Of a DNA stretch of 14,885 nucleotides, positions 1-6,728 are shown in pieces. Positions within the stretch are counted from its first letter, which is position 1. The number at the start of each line of letters is the position of its first letter. This DNA is from an uncultured Oscillospiraceae bacterium (GTDB lineage: Bacteria > Bacillota_A > Clostridia > Oscillospirales > Oscillospiraceae): NCBI GenBank assembly GCA_944387755.1, contig CALXGC010000087.1, forward strand, positions 1 to 14,885. The letters are read 5' to 3'. The notes under the pieces were generated by a model. It made no database searches and had not been told where the DNA came from. It saw nothing but the letters and a program-made list of their open reading frames with translations. The translations under genes were made by a program, and so were the position numbers.

Positions 1-60
1 TGCCCGGCCCGGAAAGCTCCGCTTTCAAACTCCCCGGCCGCCCTTGCGGACGACCCGTTT

Positions 61-89
61 ATATTACCACACCGCTCAGACCTTGTCAA
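61..89 (-). promoter_or_regulatory. Strong sigma-A promoter P2 (leftward)
   Basis: On the minus strand a consensus -35 TTGACA (84-89) and -10 TAATAT (61-66) are separated by exactly 17 bp. An A-rich tract similar to an UP element lies directly upstream. Transcription would run leftward out of the window. The downstream stretch 1-55 has no ORF and contains a small hairpin-forming GAAAGC/GCTTTC pair, so it looks like an RNA leader. The promoter type and its twin upstream suggest an rRNA or tRNA operon to the left, but the transcribed gene is outside the window. Confidence 0.8.
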
Positions 90-175
90 GCACTTTTTTC
101 AAATCTTTTTCCGATTCGCTTCGGTGCGGGACAGCCGTTTTGCGGCGGGCGCCTGCGTCTCACAAGCGCTTTGCT

Positions 176-204
176 ATCATAGCAAACTTTCCCTCCGTTG
201 TCAA
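176..204 (-). promoter_or_regulatory. Strong sigma-A promoter P1 (leftward), overlaps gerAB stop
   Basis: On the minus strand -35 TTGACA (199-204) and -10 TATGAT (176-181) have a 17-bp spacer. The A-rich block upstream of this -35 nearly repeats the block upstream of P2; the two differ by about one substitution and one indel over roughly 27 bases. The TGA stop codon of gerAB lies inside the -35 hexamer, and the A-rich block encodes the Lys-rich tail of that protein. Together with P2 this resembles the tandem promoters of stable-RNA operons. Confidence 0.78.
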
Positions 205-1373
205 TCACTTTTTTCAATCTTTTTCGTCTTTTTTTCCACTTTCTCAGGGACAACAATATCTTCGGCTCTCTCCGCCTGTCCAGGCACAAAATGTGGGTTC
301 CGCCCAAGCCGGACCCGGCCCGCCAGAAACACCAGGGCCGGAAGGGCGAAGCCCATGGCCAGATTGCCCCACAGGGCGGCCTCCCGCCCAAAGGCGTCGG
401 CCATGACCCCCTCCGGAAAGGCGGCCAGGCTCAGCGCCGCGCCGGGGATGACAATGGCCGCGGCGGCGGGCTTCTGCCGCGCCTTGGGTGAGAGGGTCTG
501 GACCACCTTCCAGAGGGCGAAGGCCAGGGTCCCCAGAAGGGCCAGGTCCGCAAAGGTCCACAGGGCGGCCACCATGCTCTCCACCCGCTGAAACGCCCCC
601 TCCACCCCCACGCTCTTGGCCAGAGCGAAGAAGGGCCGGTTCAGCCGCTGGGCCAGCTCCGCCCCCAGGTTGCCGATGACCACCGCCTGCTCCGCCGCCA
701 GCAGCAGGCAGCCCCCGCCGCCCCATACCAGCCAGTCCCGCCCGCTCCGGCGGGCGGGCTCCGTATCTCCCAGGAGGAAGGCGGCGTACACCCCGTACCC
801 CAGCACCCCCAGCACCGGAAGAGCGGCCCGCAGCGCCGGGACCCCGTCGTCCCACCACAGGGGCAGCAGGCGCTCCAGCCGCACCTGGGGGACCGACAGG
901 AGCAGCACGCCCCCCGCCGTCAGAAGCAGCACCGCCAGAAACACCTGTCCCGTCCGGACAAAGGCGGTCAGCTTTCCCCGGGCCATCCACAGCGCCAGGG
1001 CCGCCGCCGCGGGGAGAAAAAACCACAGGGACCCGTCCCGCTCCCCCGCCGCAATCAGCCGCTGGGCGCACAGCCGCAGCCGCGCCGCCAGCAGCAGCTC
1101 CCCCCATATAAAATAGAGGATCAGCGCCAGCCCGCCCAGGACCGGACCGAGGCTCCGCCGCACCGCTCCGGCGTACCCGCCGGGCGCCATCCCCATCCGG
1201 GCGGCCATCCAGCCCAGCAGCAGAAACGCCGGCAGCGCCGCCAGGGCGGACAGCCACGCCCCCCGCCCGGCAATGGGCAGCGCCGCCGCGGGCAGCAGCT
1301 CCGCCGCCGGGGCCATCAGCCCCGCCCACAGCAGGGCGCACAGCTGGGTCTGCGAGATCTTGTCCTCTTTCAT
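201..1373 (-). CDS. gerAB: GerAB-type spore germination permease subunit
   Basis: This is the B subunit of a GerA-type germinant receptor, an inner spore membrane protein of the amino acid/polyamine/organocation (APC) transporter superfamily that helps bind the germinant. The 390-residue product has about ten hydrophobic segments starting near residue 10 and running almost to residue 350, the usual GerAB architecture. The ATG at 1373 follows an AGGAGG-type ribosome binding site, 21 bp after the gerAC stop. It is the last gene of the spoIIP-gerAA-gerAC-gerAB unit. After the last membrane segment comes a charged tail of about 30 residues ending in a Lys/Glu-rich stretch, which makes the protein somewhat longer than typical members of about 365 residues. 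That tail is encoded by the A-rich block of promoter P1, and the stop codon lies in its -35 box. Which germinant is sensed cannot be told, and the gerA paralogue name is generic. Confidence 0.88.
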   Translation of the reverse strand: MKEDKISQTQLCALLWAGLMAPAAELLPAAALPIAGRGAWLSALAALPAFLLLGWMAARMGMAPGGYAGAVRRSLGPVLGGLALILYFIWGELLLAARLRLCAQRLIAAGERDGSLWFFLPAAAALALWMARGKLTAFVRTGQVFLAVLLLTAGGVLLLSVPQVRLERLLPLWWDDGVPALRAALPVLGVLGYGVYAAFLLGDTEPARRSGRDWLVWGGGGCLLLAAEQAVVIGNLGAELAQRLNRPFFALAKSVGVEGAFQRVESMVAALWTFADLALLGTLAFALWKVVQTLSPKARQKPAAAAIVIPGAALSLAAFPEGVMADAFGREAALWGNLAMGFALPALVFLAGRVRLGRNPHFVPGQAERAEDIVVPEKVEKKTKKIEKSD

Positions 1374-1394
1374 GGGCTCCCCCCTCCTGAACGC

Positions 1395-2510
1395 TCACTC
1401 CAGGTCCCCGTAGGCGCGGCTGACCGACGCCTGGACGGAGACGGCAACGGGCACGGCGGAAAACACCCGGCCCCAGTCCTCCCGGAGGCTCTGCCAGCGT
1501 CCGGGGTCCGCCTGGGCCACCTGGCTGCCCAGGCCCGTGCAGTCCGCCCCCAGGCTCCTCAGCACCTCCAGCGCCAGCTCCAGGCGGCGGCTCATCCGCT
1601 CCTCCAGGTCCTGCCGCAGCAGCTCCAGCCCCTCCTCCGCCAAAGGCCGCCGGAACTCCGCCAGCTCCGCTGTGACCCGGCAGTACAGCCGGAGCTGCAC
1701 CAGCGCCTCCCCCTGGAACACCGGCTCGCACCGCAGGGAGGACCCGGTGATTCTGGCCGCGGCGGGCCCGGAGGGCAGCTCCGCCTGCACCACGTCCTCC
1801 GGCGTCCGGCCGGCCAGCAGCTCCAGCCCACTGGCCCGCTCCCCCTCCAGATAGCCGGCCAGGGCGCCGTCCCGCAGCACGGCGTACCCCGCCTCCAGCA
1901 GCGCGGTTCCCCCTGTCTCCTCCGGGTCCGCAATGGTCAGGGCGGGGAGATAGGCGCACCCCCGCTCCAGCAGGTCGGAGAACACCTCCCCCGCCGTCCG
2001 GGTCAGGCCCGCCGCCCCGCTCTCGCTGTCCGTCTGGAGGGTGGACAGGCGGCCCTCCACCCCGGCCTCGCCCCCGGCCTCCAGGGCCGCCTGGGCGCTG
2101 TCCCCCCGGACCAGCCAGAGCTGCGCCCCCAGGCCCAGCTCCCCATCCCGGGAGAAGTAGTCCAGCACCGGCTCTACCCCGGCGCGGGCCGCCGCCTCTC
2201 CCACCAGGAGCTGGTCCACATAGCCGTAAAACACATAGCTGTCGCTGAGCCCCTGCATGGACAGGCAGGCGGCGCTGAGGGAGTCCCCCAGGGCGGAGAG
2301 CAGCAGGGCCGGCTGGCCCTCCCCCTGGAGTCCGGCGGCCCGCCGCCCGGTGGAGACCGTCACCCGCACCCGGCCCTCCGCAGCGTCCACCCCCATGGTC
2401 CGCATAAGGGCCATGTCTCCCATCTCTCTGGCATAGGGCAGCCCCTGGCCGCAGCCGCTCAGCGCCAGCGCCAGAACCCCCCCGGCCAGCAGTCCCGCAA
2501 TCCGTCTCAT
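1395..2510 (-). CDS. gerAC: GerAC-type germination lipoprotein
   Basis: This is the C subunit of the GerA-type receptor, a lipoprotein anchored on the outer face of the inner spore membrane. The chosen ATG (2508-2510) starts a lipoprotein signal peptide: MRR, a hydrophobic core, and lipobox LSGC with Cys20 as the acylation site. The 371-residue length matches the family, which is near 370. The start overlaps the gerAA stop by four bases (ATGA), so translation is probably coupled; a GGAGG site lies eight bases upstream inside gerAA. An in-frame upstream extension exists but would bury the signal peptide, so I rejected it. The N-terminal half has the 'VD...V.VTVSTG' strand typical of GerAC domain 1. 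Gene order here is A-C-B instead of the common A-B-C. Confidence 0.88.
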   Translation of the reverse strand: MRRIAGLLAGGVLALALSGCGQGLPYAREMGDMALMRTMGVDAAEGRVRVTVSTGRRAAGLQGEGQPALLLSALGDSLSAACLSMQGLSDSYVFYGYVDQLLVGEAAARAGVEPVLDYFSRDGELGLGAQLWLVRGDSAQAALEAGGEAGVEGRLSTLQTDSESGAAGLTRTAGEVFSDLLERGCAYLPALTIADPEETGGTALLEAGYAVLRDGALAGYLEGERASGLELLAGRTPEDVVQAELPSGPAAARITGSSLRCEPVFQGEALVQLRLYCRVTAELAEFRRPLAEEGLELLRQDLEERMSRRLELALEVLRSLGADCTGLGSQVAQADPGRWQSLREDWGRVFSAVPVAVSVQASVSRAYGDLE

Positions 2511-4021
2511 CGCTGGTTCCTCCGGTTTTTTGTGCGCCGCGCCCCGTCCCGCCACTTCATCCTGGGCAGAGGGGGGCGGAGCAGGTTGGGGTGGCCTCTG
2601 GGGGCCCCCGCTCCGCTGGTAAAGGGGGCCAGATAGGGGACGCCGAAGGTCTCCAAACTGGCCAGGTGGTAGATGAGGGCGGCGCACCCCGCCGCCAGGC
2701 CGAACAGCCCGGCGGCGCTGGCCAGGATGGCCAGCAGAAACCGCCACAGCCGCAGGGCGGCGGAGAAGTCCTGGGAGGGCATGGCGTACCCGGCGATTCC
2801 CGCAATGGCCACGGCAATGAGCACCGCCGGAGAGACAATGCGGGCCTCCACCGCCGCGCTGCCCACCACCAGTCCCCCCAGAATGGACACCGTGGAGCCG
2901 ATGGGGCCGGGGAGGCGCAGGCCCGCCTCCTGTAGGACCTCGAAGGCCAGAAGCAGAATCAGCACCTCAAAGACGGTGGAGAAGGGCACCTCCTGCTTGG
3001 CGGCCACAATGGACAAAGCCAGCTTCACCGGAATGGCCTCCGGGTGGAAGGTGACGGCGGCGATATACAGCCCCGGCAGCAGCAGGGTCAGCAGGGCGCA
3101 GAACCAGCGGATGACGTTGACCGCCGACGCCGCCATCCAGTGGAAGGCCCGGTCCTGGCCTGTTTTGAAGAACTGGTCGATGGTCCCTGGCGCCATCCAG
3201 GCCAGGGGCAGCCCGTCGGCCATCAGCCCCACCCGCCCCTCCAGCAGGGCCTGACAGAACCGGTCGGGCCGCTGGGTGTGGGGCAGGGTGGGAAAGGGGG
3301 TGTTCAGATGGTCCGTGAGATACTCCTCCAGGTTGCCCGCCGCCTCCACCCCGTCGATGTCGATGGCGTCCAGGCGGCGGCTGAGCTGTTCCACCGTCTC
3401 CGGGCCGGCAATGCCCTCCAGCCAGAGCACGTCCACCATGGTCCGGGACCGCCGGCCCACAATGTGTTCCTGAATTTTCAGCTCCGGGGCCTTTAAATGC
3501 CGGCGGACCATGGCGGTGTTGGTGCGGATGGACTCCACAAAGGACTCCCGGACGCCCTTCAGGGCGGGCTCGTTCTCCGGCTCCCCCACGGAGCGCTTCT
3601 CCTCCGTGGGCACGGGGAGGGCGAGGGCCTCCTCCTGCTCCGGCACAAAGAGGGCGCAGCTCCCCGCAATCAAATCGTTCACCACGTCGTCCAGAGCGGT
3701 CCTCCGGCTGGCCGCCAGGTTATAGAGGGCCCCGTACTGCAGCAGGTCCAGCAGCTCCCCCGCCGGGGCCCCGGCAAGCCGGGGGTCCTGGGCCAGGGGG
3801 CGGAACACATAGTCGTTCATCCGCTCGTTCCGGGTCATCCCCAGCAGAAAGCACACGGTGACGGTGCGCGCCGGGTCCCCGTGGAGGTACACCCTCCGCT
3901 CCATAAAGTCCGCGCACCCGGAAAAGACCTGCCGCAGGTTCTCCAGGGAGAGGGGCCGGTCAAACAGCGGCTCCCTCCGCGGGTGGGGCGGCGTCTGCGC
4001 CGCCGGCTGAAACAGTCCCAT
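2507..4021 (-). CDS. gerAA: GerAA-type spore germination protein
   Basis: This is the A subunit of a GerA-type germinant receptor, which forms the oligomeric channel of the complex in the inner spore membrane. The 504 residues match the family. Residues about 25-290 form the soluble N-terminal domain. Membrane segments follow from about residue 300 (around 300-325, 350-365, 375-412 and 427-455), and the tail is short, basic and Pro/Arg-rich. The family-typical stretch of residues 344-415 is clear: an EVPFS..FE motif, then REAG/QEAG-LRLPGPIG, then SILGGLVVG. The ATG at 4021 follows an AGAGGAGG ribosome binding site and lies 47 bp after the spoIIP stop. The gene overlaps gerAC by four bases. 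Expression in the forespore (sigma-G) would be expected from the family, but no such promoter is visible in the short gap to spoIIP. Confidence 0.93.
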   Translation of the reverse strand: MGLFQPAAQTPPHPRREPLFDRPLSLENLRQVFSGCADFMERRVYLHGDPARTVTVCFLLGMTRNERMNDYVFRPLAQDPRLAGAPAGELLDLLQYGALYNLAASRRTALDDVVNDLIAGSCALFVPEQEEALALPVPTEEKRSVGEPENEPALKGVRESFVESIRTNTAMVRRHLKAPELKIQEHIVGRRSRTMVDVLWLEGIAGPETVEQLSRRLDAIDIDGVEAAGNLEEYLTDHLNTPFPTLPHTQRPDRFCQALLEGRVGLMADGLPLAWMAPGTIDQFFKTGQDRAFHWMAASAVNVIRWFCALLTLLLPGLYIAAVTFHPEAIPVKLALSIVAAKQEVPFSTVFEVLILLLAFEVLQEAGLRLPGPIGSTVSILGGLVVGSAAVEARIVSPAVLIAVAIAGIAGYAMPSQDFSAALRLWRFLLAILASAAGLFGLAAGCAALIYHLASLETFGVPYLAPFTSGAGAPRGHPNLLRPPLPRMKWRDGARRTKNRRNQR

Positions 4022-4068
4022 GGGCGTCCCTCCTCTCGCCGGGGTAGTATCTGCCGGCGGGGGGAGAT

Positions 4069-5256
4069 TTATGCGGCCCGCAGTTCCGCAAGGACCTGAC
4101 TGGCGCTCTCCGCGAAGAGGCGGGCCCCCGCCAGGGCCTCGGCGAGGGTGTTGCCGTGGCCCCCCACCTCCACCAGGAGGGAGCCGGGGGAGAGCTCCTG
4201 GTTATAGCCGCTGGAGCGCAGGGTGATGGGCCGGGCCAGGGACACATAGTCCCCCACCAGCTCCCGCTGGATCCGGACGGCCAGGGCCAGATTGTCCGTC
4301 CAGCGGGGATTCTCCGCCCCCGCCCCGCCGGCCCCCACCACCAGCATGACCTGGGCGGCCCTGGTCCCGCTCTCCTGGGAGATCAGCTTATAGATGGCCC
4401 CATCGGTCCCCACCAGGGCGTCCCGGTGGACGTCCAGGATGATTTGAATGGTGGGGTACTTGGCCAGCCAGTCCTCCACCGCCGCCCCGGAGCGGCTGTA
4501 GGCCCCGTTGTAGGCGGGGTAGTCGTACAGATTGGTGTCGTGAATCACCTGGAAGCCGTGGCTCCGGAAGACCTCCGCCATCTCCTCCCCCACCCGGACC
4601 ACGTTGTGGGCGCAGTCGGTGGTGCGGAAGGGGTCGCTCTCGGTATAGAGGTCCCCGTCGTTCTGGGAGTAGGCCTCGCTGCCGTGGCTGTGGAGGATGA
4701 GAATCTGGGGCCCCTCCCCCAGGGCGAGAGAGACGGAACCGGCGTCAAAGACGGAGGGGTCCAGGTTTTTCCCCGTGCGGTCGTAGAGATAGACTCCGTC
4801 CCGGCTGAGGTAGTGCTCCCCCTCCCGGCCCAGGCTGGTGGTCTCAATCACGTCGTCGGGCTCCGCCGGGGGCTGGAGCTCCGGCTCGGTCTGGTCGTCG
4901 TTGTCCGGCTCCTCCGGTTCCGCCGGAGTGTCCGGGGCGTCCGAAACCTCCGGCTGGGCCTGCCGCCCCCGCTCCACCGCGTCCACTCCGGCCGACAGCA
5001 GGGCGGACTGCTCCACCAGCAGCTTGCCCCAGCCGTCCAGCTCCCCCAGGACGGCGTTCTCCGGGACCTGGCCCAGCTCCCCCGCCACCAGAGCCGCCGC
5101 CGCCTGACCCTCCGACATCCACCGCTGGAGGGCCGTCCGGGCCCCGGACAGGTCGGCGGTAAGGCTCACGCACCACCCCGCCGCCAGGGCCAGCCCCAGC
5201 CCCACGCCCCGCCGCAGCGGCCGCAGCCAGCGCTCTCTCCGCCGCTTGTCCCCCAT
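4069..5256 (-). CDS. spoIIP: Stage II sporulation protein P (SpoIIP), engulfment amidase/endopeptidase
   Basis: SpoIIP cleaves peptidoglycan (amidase and endopeptidase activity) and works with SpoIID and SpoIIM to drive forespore engulfment. The 395 residues contain a basic N-terminus and one membrane anchor (about 17-35). A coiled or linker region follows, with a very acidic Pro/Glu/Asp-rich stretch at about 98-137, and the catalytic domain spans about 180-392. Likely zinc and catalytic residues are visible: His189 in LHSHGSEAY, His277 in DVHRDA and Glu363 in LLVEVGGHG. The ATG at 5256 is preceded by an AAGGGGG site. It is the first gene of the cluster and sits 64 bp beyond an intrinsic terminator, so its promoter should lie in the short gap, but I found no convincing sigma-E or sigma-F/G match there. 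In Bacillus spoIIP is paired with gpr; here it is followed by germinant receptor genes. Confidence 0.92.
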   Translation of the reverse strand: MGDKRRRERWLRPLRRGVGLGLALAAGWCVSLTADLSGARTALQRWMSEGQAAAALVAGELGQVPENAVLGELDGWGKLLVEQSALLSAGVDAVERGRQAQPEVSDAPDTPAEPEEPDNDDQTEPELQPPAEPDDVIETTSLGREGEHYLSRDGVYLYDRTGKNLDPSVFDAGSVSLALGEGPQILILHSHGSEAYSQNDGDLYTESDPFRTTDCAHNVVRVGEEMAEVFRSHGFQVIHDTNLYDYPAYNGAYSRSGAAVEDWLAKYPTIQIILDVHRDALVGTDGAIYKLISQESGTRAAQVMLVVGAGGAGAENPRWTDNLALAVRIQRELVGDYVSLARPITLRSSGYNQELSPGSLLVEVGGHGNTLAEALAGARLFAESASQVLAELRAA

Positions 5257-5320
5257 ATGCGCGCCCCCTTATCCTGTGTAGGTTGTTCCTACCCTATGCC
5301 GGAGGGGCCGCCCTTAGAAG

Positions 5321-5357
5321 AAAAAACGGCGCGGCGGAGTTTTTTCTCCGCCGCGCC
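5321..5357 (-). terminator. Intrinsic terminator after TSUP gene and its repeat
   Basis: A perfect 12-bp GC-rich stem (5328-5339 with 5346-5357) encloses a six-base loop. On the minus strand it is followed by GTTTTTT, a textbook Rho-independent terminator. The plus strand has no T tail, so the signal is one-directional. It ends transcription arriving from the TSUP gene at 5733 and insulates spoIIP. Confidence 0.9.
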
Positions 5358-5375
5358 TCACACGCGTCCATTGTT

Positions 5376-5710
5376 GTAGGGGCGGCCTGCGGCCGCCCGT
5401 GAACCTTCCGCCGGTTTGGCCCGTCCGGCGGGCGCACAATGTGCGCCCCTACAGACACGTCCGCCATTTGCCCCCTTTTGAAAGGGGGTGCCGCCGAAGG
5501 CGGCGGGGGATTGCGCCCCCCCTTTTGAAAGGGGGGTGGCCCGAAGGGCCGGGGGGATTCCCAACCGGCGGGCGCGCCGGGTCGTCGCGCCCTACACTCA
5601 CGTCCGCCCCCTCATCCGGCGCTTCGCGCCACCTTCCCCCCGGTGGGGGAAGGCTTTGGAGGAGGCAACGTCCGTTGCCGTAGAGGCGGCCCTTGCGGCC
5701 GCCCGTGAAT
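5376..5710. repeat. Modular palindromic intergenic repeat, copy A
   Basis: The gap between the TSUP stop (5733) and its terminator (5357) is almost filled by GC-rich palindromic modules shared with 8220-8440 and 11406-11692. In plus order they are: M4 hairpin (5376-5403, GGGCGGCC/GGCCGCCC); M1 (5425-5452, core GGGCGCACAATGTGCGCCC); M2 (5470-5515, two hairpins, CCCCCTTT/AAAGGGGG and GCCGCC/GGCGGC); M2-prime (5516-5563, a diverged tandem copy of M2); M5 (5565-5595, GCGCGCCGGGTCGTCGCGCC); M3 (5607-5662, hairpins GGCGC/GCGCC and CCTTCCCCC/GGGGGAAGG); and a second M4 (5680-5710). No protein-coding content is supported. Read in the direction of the upstream gene the order is M4, M3, M5, M2-prime, M2, M1, M4. 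Confidence 0.85.
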
Positions 5711-5732
5711 ACCGCGCCGGGGAGCCTGATGT

Positions 5733-6512
5733 TCACCCGCCTGCCGTCAGGTCGTAAATCAGCCGGGCGGTCAGCAGGGCCAGCACTACAAAGAACATGG
5801 GCCGGATGATTTTCGCCCCCTTCTTCAGGGCCACTCCCGCCCCCACATAGCCCCCCGCCAGGCCGCACAGGGCGGCGGGGAGGCCCACCGCCCACATCAC
5901 CTGTCCGGAGATGGCGTAGGAGAACAGGGAGGCAATGCAGGAGGCCAGGTTGGCAATCTTCGCGTTGCCGGAGGCGGTGAGCAGCCCCAGGCGGCACAGG
6001 CCCGTGTTGACCAGAATCAGGAAGGTCCCCGCTCCCGGTCCGAAGAAGCCGTCGTAGCCCCCGATGAGCAGCCCGGCCAGCAGGGCCAGGCCCTTCAGCC
6101 GGGCGGGGGACAGCTCTCCGGAGCGGTCCTCCCCGCCGAAGTCCCGCTTCACCAGCAGAAACACCGCCATCACGGGAATCAGGGCCAGCAGGACATAGTA
6201 GAGGGCCCGGTCCGGCACCAGCAGGTTCAGCCGGCTCCCCACCCAGGCCCCCAGCACGGCGCCCGCCGCCCCCCACAGGGCGCTGGGCAGGTGCACGTCC
6301 CCCCGCCGGAGGAAGCGGACCGAGGAGGCCGCCATCCCCAGCAGGTTTCCGCACTTGTTTGTCCCCGTGGCCATGTGGGGGTCCAGCCCCGCCAGAAGAT
6401 AGGCGCTGACGGTAATCAGGCCGCCGCCCCCCGCCACCGCGTCCATCGCCGCCCCCAGAAACACCAGGGGACAGACCACCGCCCACATGGGCAGAAGCTG
6501 CGCCAGTTCCAT
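5733..6512 (-). CDS. TSUP family (TauE/SafE) membrane permease
   Basis: This is a predicted inner-membrane transporter of the TSUP (TauE/SafE, formerly DUF81) family; members move sulfite, sulfoacetate and similar small anions out of cells, and the substrate here cannot be assigned. The 259 residues form about eight hydrophobic segments in two repeats. Each repeat carries a family-type glycine motif: DAVAGGGGLI (24-33) and, in the second half, GGYDGFFGPGAGTF. The start is ATG 6510-6512. A longer reading frame from a TTG at 6530 would translate the AAAGGAG ribosome binding site itself, so the shorter start is preferred. The gene stands alone, is divergent from the UPF0371 gene, and is followed by repeat copy A and a terminator. 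An extended -10 element at 6564-6569 is its likely promoter. Confidence 0.9.
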   Translation of the reverse strand: MELAQLLPMWAVVCPLVFLGAAMDAVAGGGGLITVSAYLLAGLDPHMATGTNKCGNLLGMAASSVRFLRRGDVHLPSALWGAAGAVLGAWVGSRLNLLVPDRALYYVLLALIPVMAVFLLVKRDFGGEDRSGELSPARLKGLALLAGLLIGGYDGFFGPGAGTFLILVNTGLCRLGLLTASGNAKIANLASCIASLFSYAISGQVMWAVGLPAALCGLAGGYVGAGVALKKGAKIIRPMFFVVLALLTARLIYDLTAGG

Positions 6513-6563
6513 GCCGTCCTCTCCTTTCAATGTGGTTTCAGAGCCGAAAAGGGTAAGTTTTTT

Positions 6564-6572
6564 AATTTTATC
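6564..6572 (-). promoter_or_regulatory. Probable extended -10 promoter of the TSUP gene
   Basis: On the minus strand TGATAAAAT reads as an extended -10 element (TGn plus TAAAAT at 6564-6569), about 50 bp upstream of the TSUP start in an AT-rich gap. I see no good -35 hexamer at 16-18 bp, so this is a moderate call. Confidence 0.45.
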
Positions 6573-6652
6573 ACAGAGATTTTCAAAATACTACCCGCTT
6601 TTTTCACAAAATCCGGGGAAAAACTCCTATAGAACTCTTTGTCCCAAAGACC

Positions 6653-6681
6653 TTGACTGGTTTTCGGCCGCCGCGTAAAAT
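6653..6681 (+). promoter_or_regulatory. Sigma-A promoter of the UPF0371 gene
   Basis: -35 TTGACT (6653-6658) and -10 TAAAAT (6676-6681) are 17 bp apart, about 47 bp upstream of the start codon at 6729. A small CTTTG/CAAAG inverted repeat lies just upstream of the -35 box. This is a good housekeeping promoter. Confidence 0.85.
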
Positions 6682-6728
6682 AAAGGACGTTATTATTTTT
6701 TGACAGGCAGATAAAAAGGAGTGAGCGC

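Noticed and set aside
244..1959. 571-codon open frame on the minus strand across gerAB and gerAC
   Set aside because: It is a low-complexity Gly/Ala/Pro frame overlapping two well-supported genes in another frame.
5257..5320. Possible sporulation sigma-factor promoter for spoIIP
   Set aside because: CATAGGGT and GCATA fragments resemble sigma-E or sigma-F/G elements, but no partner hexamer occurs at proper spacing, and one option would start inside the ribosome binding site.
4156..5379. 407-codon open frame on the plus strand opposite spoIIP
   Set aside because: It is an antisense shadow of the high-GC spoIIP gene, has no family resemblance, and runs into the terminator region. spoIIP on the other strand has catalytic motifs and a ribosome binding site.
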